Below are positions 47,851 through 60,500 of a stretch of 64,000 nt of DNA, in pieces. The position numbers and the translations under genes were made by a program. The stretch comes from Zhengitettix transpicula (Eukaryota > Arthropoda > Insecta > Orthoptera > Tetrigidae). The stretch lies in assembly GCA_037074705.1 (NCBI GenBank), contig CM073595.1, positions 26,937,501 to 27,001,500 on the forward strand. The letters run 5' to 3'. The notes under the pieces are model-generated. The model worked only from the letters and a program-made list of their open reading frames with translations. It was not told the DNA's origin and did not search any database. Every line of letters starts with the position of its first letter. The stretch's first letter is position 1.

Positions 47851-48985
47851 AAACTTTCAGAAAGCGACGTATATTCATGTTACATATCATCGTAAAAATT
47901 CATCAAGATTTCGACGAAAAATCACTGTACCAGCCACTGAATTGACAACCATTGTGAGCAAACGCGGAACTCATCTTAACGTTATTTTTTCAGACAGTAT
48001 TCTTCTTGAAAAACTGAAAACACTGAGTGTTGGAATAGACCTATCGAGCCTACAAATTAGCACAGTTTCAATCGTTGATTACTTGGCACCATATCATGGA
48101 TATTGTCGATCATTTCTGGCGTAGTCACTTCCAATGAACATCAGGAACGATGTTCATCTCTTGTCGGACGTCATACAACTTATTCACTAAACTGAAAACT
48201 TTTTAACACTTGGGTGCAAGTTTCATGAATTTCAAACACGGCTTTTCTTAATTTATAAATTTTGCCCTTCAAATGGAAGTGTTTAATTAATGAACGAAAC
48301 TAGTTTTCTAGCGGTTTAATAATTAAGTAATTGCTTTGACTACCAGTAAAATTGAAACGTCACGCTGTAAATTCTACAGCAGCTACTTTCGGAATACAAT
48401 TTTTTTCCGATAATTCCAGCATCATCTCTTATATTTTAACGTAGAAATTGTTATAAACTCGCATACGATATCAACATAGCTAATACATCTTCCATAAAAC
48501 GAACATAAAAAAATATGTTTCCGGTGTTGCAAAAAAGAAACTATGACGTAAAATTCAAGAAATAATTAATTAATTTTTTTTAAATTCTATAATTCTATAT
48601 ATTATGTACATGACACTAAGTTGAAATTATTACAATAATATTTAGTGGGTACTGATACAGTTTATCAAACAGTTAGTATTTGTGTAACGATATCACTTCT
48701 ATTCAATTTTAAATGTATATATTTGACCATTTCCATATCATGGAAGTCTATATTCGATTAATCATATATGGAAATACCGTTCCTCTTACTGTCATATAGT
48801 CTCATAATTTTTTTTACATTTTATTCTTATTATTTTCTGAAAACTGGATTATAGTTGTGAGGAATTACTACGCAGGAGACGATTACGGATGAGTATCAGT
48901 TCCAGTACATAATAGCTGGACAAATTTAAACCCGTTTTGGGTTTCTTTGCATACTTCGTAGAAACCCAGTGTTAACCGGTTTGTA
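47851..48985. other. Unassigned AT-rich DNA
   Basis: No gene is recognised. The frame at 47942-48124 has no known features. Confidence 0.3.
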
Positions 48986-49215
48986 GGGGCCCCGCCACAG
49001 ACCACGTGGACTGATTAATTGGTTACGTGCCTACTTGCAAGTACCTAGGTAATTAGAAAGGAGGACTATCTTAGACTCGGAAGCTGTCGGATTTGTTCAA
49101 GTCTCTTGACAGTACTATAGTTACCTTTCCGTACCATTGCTCAAAATAAAATTCATTATCAGCCTACTTATTGTGGTCTCCTAGTCTTAGCGGGTACGAT
49201 ATTACATTACCGGTA
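48986..49215 (+). repeat. Possible LTR remnant
   Basis: GC-richer sequence is followed by caaaataaaattcattatca and a T/G-rich end finishing near 'gatattaca', which recalls an LTR R/U5 junction. It has no match elsewhere in the window. Confidence 0.2.
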
Positions 49216-50354
49216 TGAGACATAATTTATGATAACCACACAAACAAGTTATAGCAGGATAGATCAAGATGGATATCCACTTCAAACTATTATGGCTTCA
49301 ACAGGAAATGTCCTATAAACGAATAGTCCGTTATTTTAAGTACGCTGTGAAATTTTTACATGATTCTTTTATTGTATTATTGACTCTTCTTTCCGAATTT
49401 TTTGAAAGGTGGTTATAAATAATCCATTTAATAAATTCAATGTGTGTATATGACCTGTTTTTAGGGTATTAAACCTTTAAATTTATGAATTAAACATAAT
49501 TAATTTAATTACGCTGATAACGGAAAATTGAAAAAAAACTGCTATCTTATTTTGTATGTGTTCCAGTACTGATTGAAGAATACGATTGATTTCCATCCCT
49601 TGCCAAATTTGCGCCGTTATGAAATAATTAATACCTTCAGGAACCGGGCTAAATCTCTCACTCGGGTATTAGTGAAATAAAGGACAAGCCGCCTGCGTCG
49701 TCACTCAGTGTGAAGTTGTTTAACTTGCCAGCTCGTTGATGTATCCTTAGACAAGTTTGCACTCGTTCATTAACGTTCGTAATTAAGCTGAAACATAATT
49801 TGCAGCATAATGGGACAAGTACATCTTATCGGAAGCGATTTGTGTTCGCCATAATCCGCGACTCCAAATCCGGAGCGATTACCGTTTCAGCTCGTGTATA
49901 ATGTACTACTGCTTAGCTGTAAATTGAATAATGTAAATCAAAATTCAAAAACTAACCTAAGAGAATTAATCAAAATTTCATTGTATGTGCTGTTACAGTC
50001 CCATGAGGGATTAAAATCTCTGGACATTAATAATGTCATAAAAATATATATGTGAGGGATGTGGCGAAAAACAATTTCCAAGATATTTGAATCCAACTGA
50101 AAATTGTTTTCTATTTTACTGTTTACATCTCATTGTCTGAATTTAAAATATCTGCCATTATATTTGAATTAAACATGCTGTATTTCAATACCTTGGTGAT
50201 CATTACCATACATTACTGATATTAGGAATAACGGAAGTTATTTCCGGTATTTCATTAAAAATATTATTTAACTTAGAATAGGCTGCTTGAAATATTTTGG
50301 AACAAATTTTACGGAATGAGTGAGCCATTTCATCTTATATTTCCAATATAATAG
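49216..50354. other. Unassigned AT-rich DNA
   Basis: No gene or shared repeat is recognised. Confidence 0.3.
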
Positions 50355-51215
50355 TGTAATACCAATTAAACTGGCTATTAATTGTTTTTAATATGATTTA
50401 ATTGTTGGCGGTACGGGTGCTTAAAGACGACAATCGCAGCGGGTCTTTCTTTGTTAACAATGGAGACTGGAGACCGCGCGCTTAGGGAACTCAGTCTGCG
50501 GCAAGACGCGAAACGAAAAATTATGCGTCGAGAACTGGGACATAGCAGTTCGGTCCACGTAGAGAAATAAAACAGTAAAAGTCTGCGGATCTAGAATTAT
50601 GAATAGGGCTATCTAGGAATTCCAACAGCGAGATATAATAGTTTACATAAAACGCAAGTAAACAGTTTTGACGGAGAGACTTATAAAATCGCAATTTAGG
50701 AGCAGAAGTTTTGCTTCACAAACAGAACTAATTTTCGCATAGAGAGACTTTGAGGAGACCTACGTCCGGCAACTGGCTGAGAGTCGGCTAATCCAGGTTC
50801 CAGGATAGCAGAGATCCAGAGCAACTACCGTGTGTTCAAAATATACAGTGTAGAAGCAGTGTATAATGGCCTGTTTAGTGGGTGTTGACTTCAAGATACA
50901 AGAGTCCGAACTGGTACCAGTAGCACTGTCGTGAGTACAAAACAATTGTTAATGACTGTAAACGATAATTATAGTGTATAGTCAGATTCAGTTCGCGTTT
51001 TTCTTTTACTTTTTGTATTTAATATTGTATTCCGTTAATTTCAATGAGTTTGGATTGTTAATATTTTAGTTCAATGTATTTGTTCTTCCTTTAAAACCCA
51101 GTGGTGACCCTTAGATAATGAGAAATTCAACGTAATTGATTGTAAAATTATAAAGCTATATTTTCATAGAACGCCACGAATTAATAAAATAAAAATTGAA
51201 ATATTTGTTTGTTCA
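50355..51215 (+). mobile_element. LTR of the TGTAATA family (copy H), 3' tail missing
   Basis: It starts tgtaataccaattaaactgg, with gttggcggtac, cttaaagacgac and ctggtaccag, followed by donor GTGAGT (50931-50936). The aaacccagtggtgaccctta block lies near 51095. The sequence stops matching the family near 51215, before any primer-site module. Confidence 0.65.
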
Positions 51216-51527
51216 AGAAATGTGCTGGTGGTCGTTCGTCATTTCAGAAATATTTTCACAGCAATCGAACGAACACAATAAAGTATTTGTTAATACTCAA
51301 CATACTTATGGAGGTTTTTTTCCCCCAGTTCCAGGATTTGTTTGGTTCGCGCGTGTCCGAAATAATACAAAAACTGTTAATGTGTCCGTGTCACAATAAG
51401 AAACGTCTTTGTGTCTGTGCTGAAATATTTACGCGAGTGCCACAACAGGGTCGTTCTGCAATCACGCAGCGGGCATACATTTTTAATTCAACACTCTTCA
51501 ACATTCGTTTCTGTACGAAGACAAACG

Positions 51528-51560
51528 ATGGTGCGAAGCCAAATCACTAGAACGACAGAC
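51528..51560 (+). CDS. Candidate first coding exon of the channel gene
   Basis: caaacgATGg (ATG at 51528) begins 11 codons, MVRSQITRTTD, which end at a strong donor, gac|gtaagt. The exon ends in phase 0. The next exon (54053) opens in phase 0 and has no in-frame Met before its His-Gly motif, so an upstream start exon is required. Nothing else ties this exon to the gene, so it is a proposal. Confidence 0.4.
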
Positions 51561-54500
51561 GTAAGTTTTGCCCCAATTATTTCATTAAATGTAATCGCTG
51601 ATTATTTACATGTCAAAACTATTTCGGTATGGTGCATAATTTCATTCGGGTTTCAATTGGAAAAATCCTCAGAAGTATTTACTGCTGTTAAATGGGGGAA
51701 AAAATGTTTTATGAAGTGGAAAAATAATTATTTTGACCTGCACGTGAACATATTAATTATGTCAAATTCTGGTAATTATAATTTTTTTATTAGATTTTTT
51801 TAAGAAATATAATATATTTTCTAAATTTGAACGGTGCACCGCGACACTGTAGTAGTTAAATATCCTAATTTTAACCAACATTTTATGCCACTACATACTC
51901 ATTTTCACATACGGCAAGTTGTCATGTCAACGATCGTGCTTCAAGTAGATTGTATTAATTGTCTTTATAATTTTTATTTACTTATTAGTCAAATTTAAAT
52001 TACTTCTCCGTAGGCTACATACCGCAGTAATTTTTTAACAAACCCCTTGTGGCTGTTTTCCAACAGATATTGGTATTATGGAAAAACCCATTTACTTTCA
52101 AAGGACTAATGGTTAAAAAAACAATTTAAATTAAATATATTTAAGCGAATTGGTTTTTCAGTCCTCTTCCCCAATGCCCATCTAATCAAATTAAAATAAC
52201 TTAAAGTCGTTTGAATGTTAACACTTCTGCTTCTAGGCTTTACTCTAACGATGCGGAAATGGATTCATTAATGAATCTGGAAAAATTCTAAATATTATTT
52301 GGGAAGAGTGCAGAAAGATCGACATTTTACGGTAACGGTTCGGGTGTATTGGCAGGAGAACTAACGAAGTTACGAACTACGTGAAAGCTTCTAAAGCTGA
52401 GGTAGACTTTAAAGGGCATAGCCACACTCACAGTTCAAAACGTAACATCGTCCTGGGTTATTCACATCCTGTGTTGCCAATTTACTTATACGGTAGTGAG
52501 AAAATGCTTATGAAAAATTAATTTCAATGTAGTTTTTATTGTGGGGAAAAAAATATTTATAGGATGTTCCCTTGCCTATGTGTACGTGGAGATAAAAGAT
52601 TTATGTAGACAAAAGTGAAGTTAATAATAAATTATAAACCTGATATGAAATATATTATTTTGATGAAAAGAACCAGACAAAAAAAATGGGAACACGGAGT
52701 TTATCACGTACTTAAAACATGACACTTTACTTTCCACAAACACGGACAAAATTTGTCGCCTTAGAGCGTTATTGGAACTCAAAGCGGACGTGCTGACTGC
52801 CAGATTATTGACTTATTTCAAACTTTCTTGATTTTTTTTAGGCCAGTGAAATTTTTCTTCTTGAGTCGTGACCTCAGTTTGTTACTTTTCGTACGAATAT
52901 GAACGAAACAATACTACTACCTTGTTATTAGAACTACGTAGAGTAATAACCAAAAAAATGACCCTCCAATGTTCGTAGCTTTTTTTATATTTGAAATTCG
53001 TGAAAGTGATCAAACGGCAGTTTGCGTTATTCGGTTGTCTATCAGTCGGAACAATACAGCCGAACGAGCAGAATATATCCCAGAAAATGAATGCTTTCCG
53101 AGTTGATATATAGAATAAAATGTCATCGGGTCAGAACGAGGGCAGTCGTTGGATAAACGCACGGCGTTTCGTCGACAGTTCCTCCGTCGTCATCACGTAC
53201 GTGGCGCCGAGATGTGATACAGTCATGCATAGCTTTGGGGTGGGGGGCTGTAGGTCTACTGTCTCTTTCGTGCTAGATTCAGACCGGTGAGTCCTTTTTA
53301 ATTTTATCATTATACACACTGTGCCCAAGTTAGAATTTATTAATTTTGGCCAGGAGATGATCCCGAGCTTTGATAATGCCATAGTCATTGTCTTCGTTTA
53401 AAAGGTCGACATTTCTATGGATTCGGTGATAACACTGCTCCACCACCAGAATTCTGGTTCCCTGGAAACATCTTTTATCGGGACATGAACACCTGTCCGA
53501 CAACAGCAGATTCTGTGTATTGTTTACCTCGAATAATCCTCTTATGTTCCAAATATTTCTGTTTAATATCCCCAACGGATAAACCTAGACATTCCGGATA
53601 TGAAACTATACAATGTCCTGTCTGAAGTAAAAAAAATTTACCTTTCTTCAATTCTCCTATTTAACTCAAGGAAAAAATATTGGACATATTTAAGGTATGT
53701 TTAAAATTATAATTTACAATAAAACATACGATTAGTAGTATAAATAAATAATAAACGAATAAATTGATTTTTTAGTAATTATTTTGTTTTGTAACACAGA
53801 TGAGCACTGAAATTCCAGAAACTGACTCCAATATTTGAATTGAAAATATTTTGAAGCAATTTTGAAAAATTACGTTTATACTTTTATATTTTATCAGTTA
53901 AAATAATAGTCTTGATTTAAGCTAATGTATTTATAAAGAAGTTCTATTTAAACTCTCTCTGTATTTTAATAATATAAATTTAGGCATATTTTTGAGGGTT
54001 TTACCGTTCGATTTGTCTAGAATCAAATTCAAAGCTGAATTAACAATTTCAGGTGATTCATCTTTCACTAGACAGAATCAGGACGACGAAAAATGATGTT
54101 TTGATACCACATTATAATAAAGCGGCCAACAAGCTACAAACTGCTTTCCGAACCTTCTGCGAAAAAACGTCAATCCACGGATTCAAGCATTTTGCAGCAA
54201 CTGGATACTCTTCAATTGAAATGTGAGTGAGCCGCACTCTGAAGCAATTAATTATTGTGTAAAAGAATGCACGCACGTTGGTGATACGAATAGATGAAGG
54301 AAAATTATATTGACATATTTTATTTTGATGAAGGATTTTTACAATGACGCCACGAAACGATGTGACAAAGTCACTATAACCCGCCTTAAATTAGAAGTCT
54401 CCTGGCGTGTTCGCGTACGACATACGTCTTATAAGCTCACTGAAAACAGTAGATTAACACTGCTCATGTTCGGCAACACTGCTTTATTCCAAGCGTTGTG

Positions 54501-57500
54501 GTTGGTCACTCCCCTCGCGGGAACTAACCGCCATCGGTCTTCGTATTTAAAACAGAATATACAGTTACTTTTGGATCAGACGTTAAATAACCTTCCCCGC
54601 TATACGAGTATTGTTGGACCCCCTGTGTCGGTTAAGCTTGTCTTTATTTTCGATCAAAATTCTTCCTCCGGGTTATATTAAAAACCGTAAGTCTTAGATG
54701 AAAGAATGGCGTTATGAATTTTCAACGTCCAGCAAAGACGAAAATCACACAAGTGTTATTGCTTGGGAGTTGACAAATTATTAAAGAGTTTGAACGTGAA
54801 ACGATGAGCTTTAATGCTCCCAGTGAGAAACTCATAGAGGATAATGAAACAACTCCTTACTATAGGAATTTTCAACTCAGAAAATCCTCAAATCACAACA
54901 AGTAAATATCTTCTCCTATAAACTGTATTTCTCGCTAGTATACGTTTTAAAATCTGAAAGTTAATTTTTTTTTCGACCCAACTTCCACTAAACGGTAGGC
55001 TGAAAGGAACCTAATACTAAAAGCACTACAAGCTTTAAAAGAACTTCCACCGCATCCCATTCTGATTGATCAATCCACTCACAGTGTTCTTATAGGAAGC
55101 ACTACCCCAAAGCCTCTTTATATAAAATATAGATTCATGGCGTAATACTGTTCGTTCCGTAGGAGAAATAATCCCGTGAAAGGCGCCGCTCTACAGCTGA
55201 AATATACCGATAAGTCCACGTCGGGTCAATTATTCGGTACTCCGAAAAAGAAATCGTACGATAGCCTTTATCGACACTTATAATGCATTCGTAAAAATGT
55301 CAAAATGAGTGAATTTTTCTCGAAAGTAAGCGATATTCAATACAAAATTGCGTAAAGCGTGTTTTCTCACATTCCTTAAAAGATCACTTGGACACAGAAA
55401 TTTCTCCTGTTTTTATTCGGTTCGGAAACAGCATCGTGCATTCGCCTAAAAAACGACTATAGATGAAATTGATCAAATCTTAAAATGCTACAAATAATTA
55501 TCAAATATTGTAACTTTCAACGTTTTTATTTACATTTAATTATTTATGTTCTATGAATTTTATTCTGTTGATCTTTGTCCTCTCTTAGAAAAACTGAAGT
55601 ACCATGAAGGTAATGAAACTACCAAACTCTAGTTTTCGTCCCACTTCAGTAACAGAAGAATAACGCTGAAGCACTTCGTGTAAAACCTTTACTCAGCTTG
55701 TATACAAATAAAGACAGTTCTGTACTGGGTTCATTACTGATTTGATTAAATATTTATAAATTTTGCCGTTTTACGAATATTTATAATTTTAAAGTTAGTT
55801 ATAGAACCACGATAGAACATTGCTGTCCATAGAATGAGTGCAGAGAATTAGATAAACGTTGCCACATCGTCAATAATGAATGACAACATTCAGCTGCGTG
55901 GACAAAAAATATGTACAACGTGGCACGAATTCTATTCGACGGCACAAGGAAGAGCTTCAAGGTCAAATCGTCTCCTATTTGAAACGAATTGAATGTTCCT
56001 ATTATTGGCTTGGCAGCTTGAACCTGGTGCGACTGCTGTATTTTCTACGTAGTTTAGCGCAGTTCGTAGACAGTTTTATGTCTATGGTGTAGTAACAAAC
56101 TGTTATTTGGTAGTTAAATTGTTAGAACCTCATAAATTGACCAGTTACATGCTTGCAAATCACTGTCTTATTGTAACGTATTTTGATTTCGTAAGGTAAC
56201 TTTTCCTTTCTCCGGGTATTTACGTTGCTTTTCTCTAAAAAGTGAAGAAATATTATTTAAATTAAGATAAATAAAGGTAGTGTACGTGTTCGACACCTTG
56301 TAATGTAAATGGCGGAGCCAGATTCTATCATAGCGACCGAAGTCGATTAAGCGAATGGGGAAAAAAAACCTTGTGGTGCGTGTTGCGTTGTAGAAGGGGA
56401 GTTCTTTTGTTTGTGACGCTTTCGTACAACCGTAACCTAATATTAACGCTGTAGAAACGAGATCAAAGAATGTCTGAACACAACTTTATCCTATTCGTAA
56501 CTACTGTGGATTTAACATTTTCCGTTCTGTTTTCAGTGTTTTCTGGATGTGTTTAGTGTGCTTGTCGGCGATGGGAGCGGTCACCGTCAGCCTAGAGCTG
56601 TGGACAAGATACCAAGAAAATCCTACAGTCATTTCAATGGAGAGGAACTACGAGGACTGGAAAACTCCATTCCCAGCGGCGACGTTCTGCCCCAAACTCA
56701 AACACAACGCCACTAAAGTTGCTGAATACGTAACGCAGTAAATATATCAGCTATCAAATTCCATCGCAGGAACAGTTTTCAATCCCAAAGAAAAATTCTA
56801 ACACATATAGAGAGACACGCGGAAAATATTAAAATTTCTTACAATGAGTTAAATATAAAATTGTATTTATAAATTAAAAGAAATTAATTTACAATAATTT
56901 TACCAAATTTATAAAAAGTATTAATTCAAAACTAAGCAATTCTATTATTGCCAATATCTATATAATAAAAAAGGATGTATATTTGTATGTATGTATTTAC
57001 GTTGTTCTTTATACAAATTTTATCGCGTGGACAGAATGCAACAAAAATTGGTATACGTATTCTGCCAAAATCGAGAACCGGTACTGTGGGGGTGACAAAC
57101 CCCTAGAATAAACGTGGAAATAATTATAGTTGAAATAAGTTACGAATTAGTGTTAAATTACTGCGCGCCAAGAGACGGTGACGTCATTGGCAAGACATTG
57201 ACGCATCATAAAAACATAGTTCTGTATTTCGTAATGAAATAAAGCAGAAATATTTTGATTGAATAAAAAGAATATTTGTTTTCAGTAATACAGTAATACA
57301 GAAATTATAATAATTAAAAACCATTATCATTAAATGTTAATTACTGCGCGCCAAGAGACAATGACGTCACGCGAGAGAAAGACGTTACTACGCAACGAAC
57401 AAAGGAAATTCTCCTTTATCAGGAATGAAATAAAGCAGAAATATTTTCTTTAAATAAAAAGTATAATTTTATACAGCAATACTCCATCGAATGATAATAA

Positions 57501-60500
57501 AGAAGAATACGAATTACTTTACCATCCTTGCGGAAAATGTAAGTTAATTTTCGCGCTGTATTAGTTGTGAGTCTAGCTAACAATTTCATCAATATAATAT
57601 TTCGTAATGTATGAAGACTGAGTGACAATTATATCCTGAAGTACTCAAGGAATATATTTAAGTATTCAATTAAATACTTTTTCGAGTTTATATAAATAAG
57701 TACACGAGCAACGCCGGGCAACCAGCTAGTTATAAATAAAGCACAGTGTATGTTTGTATGTATGTTTGTATGTTCCATATACAAATCTACACCGGTGGAA
57801 CAAATTTCACTAAATTTCATACACGTTTCTTTGCGACCAGGAAACAAACACTGTCGGGGTGAGACGCGTCTACCACCCCCAGGAACGGGGTTGGACGTGG
57901 GTGGAAATATTCAAACATTCTAAACAGTCATATTTTAGTCGCATAAATACTTTTAGGGGTCAATAATATTGATAGTGTTTCTACCGATGTTATATGAGTA
58001 TAATTTCAACCCCTTTTAACATGGGAAAGGAGCACCCTCAGGGGTGGGGGTGGACGGGCGTTACAAGAAAATAACGCGAATAAAACTGAGATTTGAATCA
58101 AATCCAGGTTAATGGATGTCGGTGAGTTTAATTATGACATTCAATTGGTCATTTAACCCCCAGGGGCAGGGGTGGACGTGGTTGGAAATATTCAGACATT
58201 TTATCTGCTTCACTTACACCTATATATATATCAGTATAAGACGAATACTGGACGAGTTCTAAACGAATGGAGATATATTTATAGGGTATGTGTAAATAAA
58301 GCAGAAAAATATGTTTAATTGGGCCGAAAGCTCCTGATGTTTCTTTAATTGAGAATAAAGTAGTATAGAAGCCTGAATTGGTTTTATTAATAATTCAAAA
58401 TTAAGTTTTTCAGGGAGCTTTCGGCAAAAACCATAAGCATCCTCGGGATCAATTATTTTTTTAGGCGGAAATCTACATTTAAAATAAAAAATATATTTAT
58501 TGAATATCATTTAGAACAATAATTCTTCATATTTACAATATTTAAAATTTAATTCAAGAATAAAATTTACATGGTAAGATGTGAAAATACCTTATAATAC
58601 ACACCTTCATATGGCTATAATTTTGTCGGTCTTTCTTCTCTTCTTGAATAAATTAATCTCTCATATAGGTAGCTAAAGAACTGTCAAATTAGTTCACATT
58701 GCTAAGGCACAAGGGAAAAGCTTTACCTACAAGTCATTAATTTAATCCCAACACTACCATGCAAGTTGTCATTAAGCTAACTCACACTGATAGAGACTGT
58801 GGGAGAGTAGGACTATATATTGTTTTCTCATTCATTTGAAAAAAGTAATTAAATTAATGCTTAAAACATTAGTTATAAGCATTAAATTAATTACTTTATT
58901 TTCCCGAGTTTTCATATAATAAATACTTGTTTTTAGACAGAAAAATTGGCAAAATAATTCTGATGTGAAATCGTTTGTGATGATGCTGTGTCAGCTATCT
59001 TACAGCTCATTGCCCAACGTAGACCATTATGAAAAAGATTATTTCCCAGCAGATCAATACCTTAATATAGTTGGAGAGGTAAATCAATTACAATCAAATT
59101 AATACCCAAATTGTGCACTAAGTTCTCCAAACATGAATGAATTTTGTTTCATTTAAAAAGTTGTCTTCTTTATATATATAAATATCAATATATATATGCA
59201 TTTTTACTATAAATAATTCAGGACTAGACTATGTTTAATTGCTTATTAGATGTTCTTAGATCACTCCAAGATAAATTAGAAGAAGAATATATTTTAAAAC
59301 ATGTGATAATTGAAGAAAATGTAGTTCATTTATTTAAAAAAATAATGTATTCATTACTAAGACATTTTAAATGTTAAAATATTCCCTGTTTCAGGTCCAG
59401 TTTAATTTACAGTACAGGATTTACGTGAGCACAGAAGAACAAAACGCGTCTGTTAATATTCTAACAGAGAATGGTATATGCCATTCTTTCAATTCAGAAA
59501 TTGCTAAATCATTGTCCCTTCAGTAAGTATCTCTCAGGATACATTTCAATAGCAGGATTCGCGAACGTTGACGGCTCAATTTAGTGTCTTTCTGAACAAG
59601 TATCAACCCCAGCCAATCGGCTTCAGTAACGCCTATAGTTCGACCTCGTTAGATTGTGTCGTTAATTTTCACGCGCATCGTGGCAACGTCCTACTTGCCT
59701 CCACTCCATCAAATGCACCACCGACCTTCCCTGTTAACGCGTGGTATAGTAGTAATGTTCTACCGATTTTATTTTCTACTTCCGCTGGTTCCAGGACAAA
59801 ATTTATTGAATCCATTAAACGCAGTCAATATTTGTTTCCACCCCATATCAATTACAATTTTGTGCATCCAACAAAATTTCAGATTGTGCTTTAAGTTGGT
59901 CTAATTAGAGATAGGAAATAAAGCAATATTAAATTTATGATTCAAACATAAATATATAAAGAAAATTTTATTGTTTACCTATGCCTTATATTAAAAAATA
60001 ATAATATTATATATAAAATGTATAATTAAGTCAAAATTGGAATTTTAGCTGCAAATAATTTATCATTTGAATTAGATTAAGCATCTGTTTCTCAATTATC
60101 AAATGTCATTAACGTTGATTAAAATCCCGTTTCAGGCCTCGTACCAATAACGATAGAAATTATCTCAACCGGGAAACTATAGTGTACGGAAATCCGTTAG
60201 ACGACTTCAATATACTTGTATCCAACTTAAATTCAGGAATAGAGGTACAGAAAATCATTGCTTTACATAAAAATATTTATTCCATTTCTTATTTTAGTTG
60301 TGTGTACTATTAAATGAATCTAATTTCATAAACAAATAAGCATTATTGTTATCAACAATGTTCATTTTCCCATAAATAAATTATTGATTTATGCATCAAC
60401 GTTGTGTTTGGAACGAAACATTATATTCTATAAAAGAGTTTCAGTTCACAAACGACGATAAAAGGTAACTAAAATAGTTGGAGAGGAAACGTAAGAACTT

